Assembly (NCBI GenBank): GCA_050260015.1
Contig: JBLNBN010000030.1
Location: forward strand, 62,001 to 126,000
Length of the DNA: 64,000 nt
Reading direction: 5' to 3'
Origin: JBLNBN01 sp050260015
Lineage (GTDB): Bacteria > Bacteroidota > Ignavibacteria > Kapaibacteriales > UBA2268
Part shown: positions 41,638 to 49,435 of the stretch, one piece after another
How positions within the stretch are numbered: the stretch's first letter is position 1
How the letters are laid out: every line of letters starts with the position of its first letter
Notes under the pieces: generated by a model
Seen by the model: only the letters and a program-made list of their open reading frames with translations
What the model was told of the DNA's origin: nothing
Databases searched by the model: none
Program-made: the position numbers and the translations under genes

Positions 41638-42822
41638 ATGAATCAAGAACACGCGCCCTCGCTAACAATGGCTGTATTGGCGCTGTATAGATCGAAAATA
41701 AAATTTATATTAGTCGCGCTGATTGCGTTTGCGGTCTTATTGGCCTTATATTCGCTATCGCTGCCGCACGTATACCAGGCGGACGCCGAGTTGCTGCCTC
41801 CAAAACAATCGGACGGCGGGGGCGGCCTGTCTTCATTTATTCAAAGCATGAGCGGCGGCTTAAGCGTAGGCGGCGTGGGCCAGGCAGGTCAGCCGTTCGT
41901 TTTTGTAGGCGTGCTTAAAAGCCGGGCCGTAGCCGATTACGTTATAAAGGATCTGAAACTAAAGAAGGACCCTAAATTCTCAAAATTAACGGACGAGGAG
42001 CTACGCGGGATGATTACTTCCAGCCTTGAAACGGAAGTAAATCCCAGAAGTTCGATAATCGGAATTTCCGCGACAGCGTCGACCCCTTCGTTCCCATCCG
42101 ATCAAGACATAGCCCACGCAAAGAATTTAGCGTCCCGGGTCGTCAATTCGGCTATCTCGGGGCTTGACGAGATCATTCGGAATAGGAGCGTATCGTCGGC
42201 GAGAAATTCGAAAGAGTACGTGGAAAGGGAATTAGCGCGCTATAAAATCAAATTAGATTCCATCGAAATAGCATTGGAGAACTTTCAGCGCGAAAATAAA
42301 GCTTTAGATATCGAAGCGCAGACGCAAGCCGTCCTTAGCTTAGCCGGCTCGGTAGCGGCGGAGCTGGCCAAAGCCGAAGTTGATCTGAACCGCGCTCGCG
42401 CTGAATTGGAACCGAGTTCCCCCCAGATCAAGGCGCTCGAGAAAAATTACGCTTCCCTAAAAAGTCAGTATGAACGCGTTCAGAGCGGGGGGCTAACCCC
42501 TAACGACGCTTTCTCGATTCCTCTCAAAAGCGCCCCGACGCTCGCACGGCTTTATACGGGACTTTTTCGGGAGAAAAAGATTATCGAGCAAGCGTTGCTT
42601 TACCTGGAAACTCAGCGTCACCAGGAGGCCATCGCCGAAAATCGGGATTTGCCAGTAGTGGAGGTGCTCGATTCCGCCGTTACGCAGAATACTCGAATCT
42701 CCCCAAAACGCGGAATAATTTTATTAGGCGGCATGTCAATAGCAACCCTGCTATTACTTTTATCAATATTAGCCCACGCGATTATCGTTGGCACGATCAA
42801 ATTAAGCAAGTACAGGGATTAA
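41638..42822 (+). CDS. Wzz/GumC-like polysaccharide chain-length protein
   Basis: A 394-residue inner-membrane protein. The ATG at 41638 is preferred over 41632 because AGGA (41628-41631) is then 6 bases away. One membrane helix near residues 20-40 (IKFILVALIAFAVLLALYSL) and another near 365-390 flank a periplasmic part: a Wzz domain with VYQADAELLPPKQSD, a Gly/Ser-rich stretch, and a long coiled coil (residues about 190-290). It lacks a C-terminal tyrosine kinase. With the Wza-like partner it would set polymer length and bridge the envelope. No polymerase, flippase or kinase genes are present nearby. Its stop shares TTAA with recG. Confidence 0.87.
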   Translation: MNQEHAPSLTMAVLALYRSKIKFILVALIAFAVLLALYSLSLPHVYQADAELLPPKQSDGGGGLSSFIQSMSGGLSVGGVGQAGQPFVFVGVLKSRAVADYVIKDLKLKKDPKFSKLTDEELRGMITSSLETEVNPRSSIIGISATASTPSFPSDQDIAHAKNLASRVVNSAISGLDEIIRNRSVSSARNSKEYVERELARYKIKLDSIEIALENFQRENKALDIEAQTQAVLSLAGSVAAELAKAEVDLNRARAELEPSSPQIKALEKNYASLKSQYERVQSGGLTPNDAFSIPLKSAPTLARLYTGLFREKKIIEQALLYLETQRHQEAIAENRDLPVVEVLDSAVTQNTRISPKRGIILLGGMSIATLLLLLSILAHAIIVGTIKLSKYRD

Positions 42823-45038
42823 GCGATTCGATAGTACTTTAGCGCGTCTCCGATAGAATCCGAGATCCTATCCTTCAACAACTTATTGGGCGCGGCCTCG
42901 AGCTTGGGGTCGCGCTCGACTATTTTTTTAGCCAGTTCGTTCGCTTCGGCTATAATATCCGCGTCGGCGGCCAGGTCGACATATTTAAACAGCGGTAGCC
43001 CCGATTGCCTCGTGCCCAGCATATCGCCCGGACCGCGCAGTTTCAGGTCTATTTCCGCTATCTTAAAGCCGTCTGTCGTCTCCTCCATTGTTTTTAATCT
43101 GACGAATAACGCCTTAATATCCGTATCGTCCGCGTTCTTTCGGCGAATTTGGTACTGGTGCTTGTCTTTCGTTAATAGCACGCAATAGGATTGCTCGGAG
43201 CCTCTGCCAACACGCCCGCGCAACTGGTGCAATTGCGACAACCCAAAACGCTCGGCGTCCTCGATTATCATAACTGTTGCGTTGGCAACGTCGATGCCCA
43301 CTTCAATAACCGTTGTCGCTACGAGCACGTCGTAGCGCTTCGCCAGGAAATCCCGCATAACGCTTTCTTTGTCGACGGACTGCATTTGACCATGCAAAAG
43401 CCCGCAGGAAAATTCTCCGAACGCTTCCGTTCGGAGCTCTTCGAAATGCTCCGTAGCCGCTTTCAATTCCAGCTTTTCGGACTTTTCCACCAAAGGATAT
43501 ACGATATAGGCTTGGCGGCCCTCGCGGAGTTTATCTTTTACGAACTCTAATACTTCGTCGCGATCCTTTTCGTAGGCTACTTTTGTTTTTATCGGTTTTC
43601 TATCCCGGGGCATTTCTTTTATCACGGAAACGTCGAGGTCGCCGTAAACCGTCATGGTCATCGTACGAGGAATTGGTGTGGCCGTCATAAGTAAAATGTG
43701 AGGCGCGAAACCGTTCTCCATGGATCTTTTACTCAACCGGATCAAATCGGCCCGCTGTTCGACCCCGAACCTATGCTGCTCGTCTATGACGACGAAGCCC
43801 AAATTTTTATAGGGGATTTCACCGGAGAAGAGCGCGTGGGTGCCTACTACAATATTTGCCGTTCCGGAGCTTACGCTCGCGATTACTTCTTCGCGCAGCT
43901 TCTTACGCTGACCGCCGACAAGCTGGACAATGCTCAGCCCGAATCCTTCGAAAAATTTTTGGATCGTCGCGTAGTGTTGCTCGGCCAGTATTTCAGTTGG
44001 CGCCATAAAGGCGACCTGGTAACCGCTGTCGATAGCAATGAGCGTAGAGAGCAGTGCGACAATTGTTTTTCCGCTGCCGACGTCGCCTTGAAGTAATCTA
44101 TTCATAGGCGAGCCGGACCTGAAGTCGGCGGTAATATCGCGCAGGGCCTTTAATTGATCCCCGGTTAGCTTGAAGGGGAGCGTGGAGTAAAGCTCGCGCG
44201 CCAGGGGACTTTTCTCGACGAATACCGGGGCTCTCTCCTTTGTCTTGTACGCATTTCTATCCAAGGAAAGGATTAACTGAAGCTGGAAAACCTCTTCGAA
44301 CTTTACTCGCCTCTGCGCTCTTTTTACTTCTTCCATATTTTCGGGGAAGTGCAGCGATTTGAGCGTTATCTTTATGTCTGGCAGGGCGTGCCTTTTAAGG
44401 ATGTAATCGGGCAGCGTCTCCTTTATCCTCGGCGCGTAGTTCTCGACGATCTTCGCAACTAATTGTCTCATTAACCGCATATTAAGGCCGCTTTTGCGCA
44501 TTTCTTCGGTAAGGGTGTAGTTTGGAAGGATAAGCCCTTCTTTGTATAGCTCGGCGTCGTCCTCGTCTATAATATCAATTTCCGGGTGGGTGAACTCAAG
44601 CGTTTTAAACCCGGTCACCTCGCCCTTGCCGCTTACGGCAAGAAGTTGTCCTTCGTTATACAGCTTCTTAAAGAACTTTACCATATTCCAGAAAACTATC
44701 TTGCATTTGCCGCCTGTGTCGTCCGTTAGAATTAATTCCAGCATGCTCCTGTTGCGACCAAAGTTTCTCTCGTTTATTTGGATGATTTTCCCAACGACGC
44801 TTAATTCCTCGCGTAAGGAGTACCCGGCATCGGAGAGCGCGGATTCCGCGTTTTCATTCAATTTTTTATTTATCAGTTGTTGAATGCCGAGCGCGCCCGT
44901 ACGGGAAATGTAATTTCTCGGGAAATAAAAGATCAAATCCCTCCAGGATTGTATGCCTGCCTTCATCAGGGCTTCAGCTCTTCGTGGCCCCACGCCTTTA
45001 AGGTAAGCTAATTCGCCGGGCGCTGCGTTATCTGTCAT
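42819..45038 (-). CDS. recG: ATP-dependent DNA helicase RecG
   Basis: A 739-residue superfamily 2 helicase that remodels stalled forks and recombination intermediates. It begins with an HhH-like element (LAYLKGVGPRRAEALMKAGI), followed by the wedge OB-fold. The helicase core shows Walker A QGDVGSGKTIVALLS, DEQHRFG as motif II, TATPIPRT as motif III, and the C-terminal lobe LVATTVIEVGIDVANATVMI and LHQLRGRVGRG. The C-terminal 70 residues are the RecG wedge-closing tail (GPGDMLGTRQSGLP). Length is slightly long compared with about 690. Convergent with wzz, sharing TTAA at 42819-42822. Confidence 0.95.
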   Translation of the reverse strand: MTDNAAPGELAYLKGVGPRRAEALMKAGIQSWRDLIFYFPRNYISRTGALGIQQLINKKLNENAESALSDAGYSLREELSVVGKIIQINERNFGRNRSMLELILTDDTGGKCKIVFWNMVKFFKKLYNEGQLLAVSGKGEVTGFKTLEFTHPEIDIIDEDDAELYKEGLILPNYTLTEEMRKSGLNMRLMRQLVAKIVENYAPRIKETLPDYILKRHALPDIKITLKSLHFPENMEEVKRAQRRVKFEEVFQLQLILSLDRNAYKTKERAPVFVEKSPLARELYSTLPFKLTGDQLKALRDITADFRSGSPMNRLLQGDVGSGKTIVALLSTLIAIDSGYQVAFMAPTEILAEQHYATIQKFFEGFGLSIVQLVGGQRKKLREEVIASVSSGTANIVVGTHALFSGEIPYKNLGFVVIDEQHRFGVEQRADLIRLSKRSMENGFAPHILLMTATPIPRTMTMTVYGDLDVSVIKEMPRDRKPIKTKVAYEKDRDEVLEFVKDKLREGRQAYIVYPLVEKSEKLELKAATEHFEELRTEAFGEFSCGLLHGQMQSVDKESVMRDFLAKRYDVLVATTVIEVGIDVANATVMIIEDAERFGLSQLHQLRGRVGRGSEQSYCVLLTKDKHQYQIRRKNADDTDIKALFVRLKTMEETTDGFKIAEIDLKLRGPGDMLGTRQSGLPLFKYVDLAADADIIAEANELAKKIVERDPKLEAAPNKLLKDRISDSIGDALKYYRIA

Positions 45039-45117
45039 TTATTTATTTTAAAATTTTGATTCACAGGTATTCAAATATAAGCTGTGTCGTTTAAACTTTT
45101 TATTATATTGTAATGTC

Positions 45118-45125
45118 TAATTTTG
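45118..45125 (+). promoter_or_regulatory. Candidate -7 element before the DxNxDGxCD repeat gene
   Basis: TAATTTTG matches TAnnTTTG and lies 31 bases before the ATG at 45157. No convincing -33 element. Confidence 0.35.
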
Positions 45126-45156
45126 AAAAATGTTTTTATCATTAGAAGGAGCGTAT

Positions 45157-45957
45157 ATGAAAACCCGATTAAGACTATTTTGGGTGATGTTATCAGCGGC
45201 GTTATTATTATTTGGCAGCGAATCATTTGCTCAAAAAGGTAAATGCGTTCGCGAGGGCCACGGTTGCAAAACGAATTGCGGCAAGAACTTCGTCGACGCG
45301 AACAACGACGGCAAGTGCGACAACTTCGTCGACGCGGACGGCGACGGCAAATGCGACTTGAAATGCGGTCAGAAAAGCTGCGATAAAAGCGAATTAAAGG
45401 GTCGCTGCTGCGGCAAGAACTTCGTCGACGCGAACAACGACGGCAAATGCGACAACTTCGTCGACGCAAACGGCGACGGTAAATGCGATTTAGGCTGCGG
45501 CAAAAAGGGAAGTTGCAAAATGGTCGGCATGGGTAAAGGCATGCGTAATTGCCCGGAATTTGTCGACGCGAACAACGACGGCAAGTGCGACAACTTCGTC
45601 GACGCAAACGGCGACGGCAAATGCGATTCGGGCCCGTGCGGCAAAGGCAAACAATGCCGTAAGACGCAGCCATCCGGCGGAGCCGCCGAAAAAGTTACTT
45701 TTGAATTAGGTAATCCGTTTCCAATGCCTTCGGGAAAGGAAATTAATTTTTCAGTTACGACTACAGGCATCGCGCAGGCAACCATTGAGCTTTATGACTC
45801 AAACGGGAAACTCGTTCGCGAGATTTTTGCGGGCGAGTTAAAAAAAGGGGAGAACATATTAACAGCCAGCTCTCAAGACCTGCAGGTTGGAACATATATA
45901 TTAAAAGCTTCCGTCGCCGGAAAGACAATCTCGAAAAATTTAGTTATAAGTAAATAA
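45157..45957 (+). CDS. T9SS-exported protein with DxNxDGxCD calcium-type repeats (266 aa)
   Basis: The start at 45157 has AAGGAG 7 bases upstream and gives a signal peptide (MKTRLRLFWVMLSAALLLFG ... SFAQ). Three copies of a 24-residue unit (residues 44-67, 88-111, 134-157) each hold two DAxxDGKCD loops, e.g. FVDANNDGKCDNFVDADGDG. The loop resembles EF-hand/thrombospondin type 3 Ca sites with an added Cys. Cys-rich linkers separate them. Residues about 180-266 are a T9SS sorting domain (FELGNPFPMPSGKEINFSV to ISKNLVISK). Predicted: a secreted, Ca-binding, possibly disulfide- or metal-linked protein. Role unknown. The coding DNA of the units is itself nearly identical. A terminator follows. Confidence 0.82.
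   Translation: MKTRLRLFWVMLSAALLLFGSESFAQKGKCVREGHGCKTNCGKNFVDANNDGKCDNFVDADGDGKCDLKCGQKSCDKSELKGRCCGKNFVDANNDGKCDNFVDANGDGKCDLGCGKKGSCKMVGMGKGMRNCPEFVDANNDGKCDNFVDANGDGKCDSGPCGKGKQCRKTQPSGGAAEKVTFELGNPFPMPSGKEINFSVTTTGIAQATIELYDSNGKLVREIFAGELKKGENILTASSQDLQVGTYILKASVAGKTISKNLVISK
45286..45627 (+). repeat. Three 72-base coding repeats, each two 36-base halves
   Basis: The units at 45286-45357, 45418-45489 and 45556-45627 are nearly identical at DNA level, not only in protein, and each is a doubled 36-base element. Spacing between unit starts is 132 and 138 bases. Synonymous sites are conserved, so duplication is recent or gene conversion keeps them alike. Confidence 0.9.
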
Positions 45958-45979
45958 ACTTACTGCAAGAAGCTACTGT

Positions 45980-46006
45980 AAAACGCCGGTATATCCGGCG
46001 TTTTTT
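45980..46006 (+). terminator. Terminator after the repeat-protein gene
   Basis: AAAACGCCGG pairs with CCGGCGTTTT across a 5-base loop, followed by more T. Nearly the same hairpin follows the next gene (47057-47083). Confidence 0.9.
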
Positions 46007-46082
46007 ATATGATTAAACCTTTTATTATCGTGCCCTGTCTAAATGATACATTCACAGTGATTAATTATCAGGAGAGAATAGC

Positions 46083-47036
46083 ATGAAATCCAATGTCCGG
46101 TTTATAAAAACTTTAGCTACCCTTGCATTAATCTTTACTCTAACGGCGGTGTCAGCCCAATTAGACGGCAGGGGCGGTAAAGGCAAAATGGGCAGATTTG
46201 CGGACGGCGACGGCAAATGCGACTCTAGCCGCGGCCATAAAGGATTAGGCCGGTTCGGCGGGATGATACATTGCCCTGAATTCGTAGACGCTAATAAGGA
46301 CGGCAAGTGCGATATCTGTTCGGCAAAGATAGATTCGTTAAAAGCGGCCGGTTGGACTAAGGAAGATTTTAGGCGCGAAATGGCAAAATTCAGGCCCCGG
46401 TTCCCTAAAGGATTTCCAGATTCTACGATGAGGGAATTCCGCATGCATATGAAGGACTTAAGGGATTCGCTCAGGGCGTCTGGCTTGGATCGCGATGAAA
46501 TTATGCGCGAATTACATAAAAGAATGCCCCATCCCGCATTTGCCGATTCAATCATGAAGGCGCGTCATGAACGCATGAAAGCCATTATGGATTCCTTGAA
46601 AGAGGCCGGAGCAGATGTGCGAGGTAAATGGATGCATCCTCCCATGGACGGCGATTTCCCCGATACGAATATGAGGGAACGCATGCGAATGATGAAGCGC
46701 TTCCGACCATGCACGTGCGCCTGGCTGCATCATATCGGCGAAGCCGCTCCTACTGCGGGACAGCCTGCGAAATTACAATTTGAGCTCGGAAACCCATATC
46801 CCGTGCCGGCCGGCGAGAAGCTCAATATGACCGTTTCGATTGAAGGCGCCGCTCCTGCTACGATCGAGCTCTACGACGCTAACGGGAAGCTGATCCGCTC
46901 CGTTTTCAGCGGCGAATTAAAGAAAGGAGAGAATAAGTTCTCAACGGAGACAAGAGATTTGCAAGCTGGAACTTATATCCTGAAGGCAACGGTAGCCGGA
47001 CAAACTACCTCTAAAAACGTAGTTATTAATAAATAA
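46083..47036 (+). CDS. T9SS-exported paralog with one DxNxDGxCD repeat (317 aa)
   Basis: Signal peptide in MKSNVRFIKTLATLALIFTL ... SAQ. It holds one full EFVDANKDGKCD unit and a partial FADGDGKCD. The centre is different from its neighbour: a charged helical region (residues about 75-200) with repeating DSLKAAGW / DSLRASGL / DSLKEAGA heptad-like units and Met/His/Arg richness. The last 85 residues are a sorting domain closely matching the upstream paralog (FELGNPYPVPAGEKLNMTV ... SKNVVINK). It probably shares origin and export route with that gene; the helical part suggests a distinct binding role, possibly metal. Function unknown. GGAG at 46071-46075 is well placed. Confidence 0.8.
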   Translation: MKSNVRFIKTLATLALIFTLTAVSAQLDGRGGKGKMGRFADGDGKCDSSRGHKGLGRFGGMIHCPEFVDANKDGKCDICSAKIDSLKAAGWTKEDFRREMAKFRPRFPKGFPDSTMREFRMHMKDLRDSLRASGLDRDEIMRELHKRMPHPAFADSIMKARHERMKAIMDSLKEAGADVRGKWMHPPMDGDFPDTNMRERMRMMKRFRPCTCAWLHHIGEAAPTAGQPAKLQFELGNPYPVPAGEKLNMTVSIEGAAPATIELYDANGKLIRSVFSGELKKGENKFSTETRDLQAGTYILKATVAGQTTSKNVVINK

Positions 47037-47056
47037 GCCGATTAAAAAAATGACGC

Positions 47057-47083
47057 AAAACGCCGGCTTGTCCGGCGTTTTTT
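47057..47083 (+). terminator. Terminator after the second repeat-protein gene
   Basis: AAAACGCCGG and CCGGCGTTTT with loop CTTGT, then TT. Same stem as the terminator at 45980, differing only in the loop, consistent with a duplicated gene-plus-terminator block. Confidence 0.9.
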
Positions 47084-47095
47084 GTAATTTTGAAT

Positions 47096-48247
47096 ATGAA
47101 GATCGCGTATATTATGCATTCGTTCGATAATTCGAACGTAAAAAAGCGGAAAGAACTCGGCTGGTTTATTACTACTAATATTGAAAAATGGGGCTGCGAA
47201 ATTGAATATATTGAAGCGCGAAGCCCTCTACTCGCGTTGTTCTTTAAAATAAAATCCGCCGCGTTAAATAAATTGGGAAAAAAAACAAATTGGTTTAGGG
47301 AGCCTTTTCTTCTTAAACGACTTGCCAGGAATGCGGAAAAGAAGCTCAGGAGTTCGGATTGCCAGGCCGTGTTTAGCTTCGGCTCTATTCCAATATCGTT
47401 TATAGCGACTGAAAAGCCTATCATATTTTGGACGGACGCCGCCTTCGCTTCGTTGCTCGGGCGCCATCCGCATATGTCCGGCCTTACGGAAAAAGCTGTC
47501 GCAAAGGGGAACTTAATCGAACATGACGCCTTTAAAAGGGCGAGTCGAATCATTTTTACTTCCGGTTGGGCAGCCGACCAAGCAAGAGATTTTTATAAAA
47601 TCCCCGATGAGAAAATAAAAATTGCAACGTTCGGGCCGAATATGGCAGGTATACCTTCCAAAGAATATATCGATAACGTGATTGACGGCAGATCGAGGAA
47701 GGAGATCCATTTTCTCTGGATAGCGGTAAACTGGGAATTGAAGGATGGACCTCGGGCGTTAGCTATAACGAATGAGCTGAATAAATCCATTAAGACGACG
47801 TTGCATGTTGTCGGCGTCCCTAAAACCGTCGCGACTTCGGACGCAAGTAACGCCGTATTTTACGGCTTTCTCTCGAAGGACGATCCTGCCCAGGAAAGGC
47901 GACTAGCTGAGCTTTTTGCAAAATGCCACTTCCTCGTTCATCCGACTAAGTTCGATACGTTGGGGCAAGTAATTATTGAATCTAATTCGTACGGGCTACC
48001 CGCGATCACCCACGAGGTGGGAGGTGTTCCTGAAGTCGTTCGGCACGGCGTAAACGGGTTTATTTATCAGCCGGGCGAAGCGGTTGAAACAATCGCTAAG
48101 GAAATTCTGTACGTATACCAGGACGCGGAAGCATACCGCGCGCTTTGCAAAAACGCTCGCGCCGACTATGAAGAGCGCACGAGCTGGGGAGCGGCTACGA
48201 AAAAAGTAGTCTGTTGGATAAATGAGGCTATAGATCAATCGCCGTAA
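47096..48247 (+). CDS. Glycosyltransferase, GT4-like (GT-B fold)
   Basis: A 383-residue enzyme that would transfer a sugar from a nucleotide-sugar to a glycan or lipid. The N-terminal half has GT-B features (MKIAYIMHSFDNSN). The C-terminal donor-binding region shows CHFLVHPTKFDTLGQVIIES followed by SYGLPAITHEVGGVPEVV, the usual ExxxxGxP-type signature of family 4. ATG at 47096 is preferred over a TTG at 47090. There is no Shine-Dalgarno, and a TAATTTTG box ends only 3 bases before the ATG, so the messenger may be leaderless or start elsewhere. No capsule genes are adjacent. It overlaps the convergent pterin synthase gene by 13 bases. Confidence 0.85.
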   Translation: MKIAYIMHSFDNSNVKKRKELGWFITTNIEKWGCEIEYIEARSPLLALFFKIKSAALNKLGKKTNWFREPFLLKRLARNAEKKLRSSDCQAVFSFGSIPISFIATEKPIIFWTDAAFASLLGRHPHMSGLTEKAVAKGNLIEHDAFKRASRIIFTSGWAADQARDFYKIPDEKIKIATFGPNMAGIPSKEYIDNVIDGRSRKEIHFLWIAVNWELKDGPRALAITNELNKSIKTTLHVVGVPKTVATSDASNAVFYGFLSKDDPAQERRLAELFAKCHFLVHPTKFDTLGQVIIESNSYGLPAITHEVGGVPEVVRHGVNGFIYQPGEAVETIAKEILYVYQDAEAYRALCKNARADYEERTSWGAATKKVVCWINEAIDQSP

Positions 48248-48642
48248 TATTCGACAAAGCTGGTATTAGTTTCATGCAATTTTATCTTATAAAGCTTCGC
48301 CGGCGAGATCTTATCGACTAGAACCCGCCAAAAAGAAATAGCCAGGTTCTCAACGGTGGGAATAATTCCATGAAGGAAATCGACGTCTACGTTTAAGTTC
48401 TTATGATCCACCTTGTCGATAATTTCCTCCTGGACGATACGTTTTAGCTTCTTAAGATCCATAAGGTAACCGGTGCCGGGATCGGGTTCGCCGCAAACGG
48501 TAACTTCCATGTAGTAATTATGACCATGGCCGGAAGGATTGAAGCATTTATCGTATATTGCGGCATTTTTAGCGTCGTCGAACGCTGGATTGAATAAGGT
48601 GTGCGCGGCGGAAAAATCTGTTTTTTTTGTTATGTATATCAT
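48235..48642 (-). CDS. 6-pyruvoyl/6-carboxy-tetrahydropterin synthase
   Basis: A 135-residue PTPS-family protein. Zinc ligands: His in FSAAHTLFN and the pair in SGHGHNYYMEV. The catalytic Cys lies in KCFNPSGHGHNY, that is Cys-x5-HGH rather than the Cys-x3-HGH of E. coli QueD; the late catalytic Asp/His region is DKVDHKNLN, and Glu in KLHETNTSFVEYYG. It uses dihydroneopterin triphosphate made by GTP cyclohydrolase I (folE lies 800 bases away) to make either 6-carboxy-tetrahydropterin (queuosine path) or 6-pyruvoyl-tetrahydropterin (biopterin path). The spacing leans to the latter class but many Bacteroidota QueD share it, so the role is open. Confidence 0.87.
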   Translation of the reverse strand: MIYITKKTDFSAAHTLFNPAFDDAKNAAIYDKCFNPSGHGHNYYMEVTVCGEPDPGTGYLMDLKKLKRIVQEEIIDKVDHKNLNVDVDFLHGIIPTVENLAISFWRVLVDKISPAKLYKIKLHETNTSFVEYYGD

Positions 48643-48700
48643 ATAATCTTAGCTAAGAAAATAATACAACAAGAATTGGAATTAATCAAAAAATAGAATC

Positions 48701-49435
48701 ATGAAAAATTTAAAGCATAAACTGATAATCGCGCTGATTATTGCAATAGCTTTTGGCGAGCCCGCTTTGACGCAGGACGTCGTACCCGGGCCTATCCGTT
48801 TTCTAAATATGTCCGGCGAGGCGATGGCGACTATAAACGGAACGGCCATGAACTTTAGCGTAAACGCGACGATCGCGGGCGAGGATTCGCTAGCGGCCAC
48901 TCTCCTGGCAATGGGCATGCCCGTAGGAAAGTTATTCGCGTCGGAAAACGAGTATAAGATCTGGAATACTATGGAAAATACCGGCTATGCGGGGAAGGAC
49001 ACTAAAGCCCTGTCCCGGCTCAGCGGCTTAACGCTTGGAGTCAGGGAGCTTGTCCGCGTTTTCCGGGGCTTAACGCCGTCTGATTTCTCCGAATATACCC
49101 TAAAAGAAAAACAGGACGGTAGCGCGCTGTACATCAAGACCTCCGAGAAAGGGGCTGTCTTTGCGCGCATGGGCGACAGGGGAGAGGCGCTCCAGTTGCA
49201 ATTTAAAAATGCTCAAAACGAGTTAATCGGCAACATTGTTTACGAGAATTTCCAGCAGTTTTCCGCCGGGTATCTTGCAAAGACAATGAAAATCTCCGCT
49301 CCGAAAAGAAACTTAAGTATAACGATTACCTGGACTAAGATAGAATCTATCGATAAATTAACTAAAGCAATGAACTTTTTGCCTCCGCAGTCTGCGGAAA
49401 TTATTAATACCGATGAATTACTTAACGAGGAATAA
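48701..49435 (+). CDS. Exported LolA/DUF4292-like protein
   Basis: A 244-residue protein with a signal peptide (MKNLKHKLIIALIIAIAFGE ... ALTQ, no lipobox). The body shows GEAMATINGTAMNFSVNATI, MGMPVGKLFASENEYKIWNT and ELVRVFRGLTPSDFSEY, in the style of LolA-fold/DUF4292 proteins, which bind lipid moieties or sort lipoproteins at the outer membrane in Bacteroidota. Resemblance is moderate and by eye. Its stop codon abuts the folE start (no gap), so the two are likely co-transcribed, though the functions are not obviously linked. Confidence 0.6.
   Translation: MKNLKHKLIIALIIAIAFGEPALTQDVVPGPIRFLNMSGEAMATINGTAMNFSVNATIAGEDSLAATLLAMGMPVGKLFASENEYKIWNTMENTGYAGKDTKALSRLSGLTLGVRELVRVFRGLTPSDFSEYTLKEKQDGSALYIKTSEKGAVFARMGDRGEALQLQFKNAQNELIGNIVYENFQQFSAGYLAKTMKISAPKRNLSITITWTKIESIDKLTKAMNFLPPQSAEIINTDELLNEE

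Noticed and set aside
45286..45627. Possible CRISPR-like array from evenly spaced repeats
   Set aside because: The repeats lie in frame inside a secreted protein, the spacers are coding and related to each other, and no cas genes are present.
45071..45673. A 200-codon Arg/Cys-rich open frame on the minus strand
   Set aside because: It is the reverse of the DxNxDGxCD coding repeats; the RRR and CRRCSRR patterns come only from complementing the repeated DNA.
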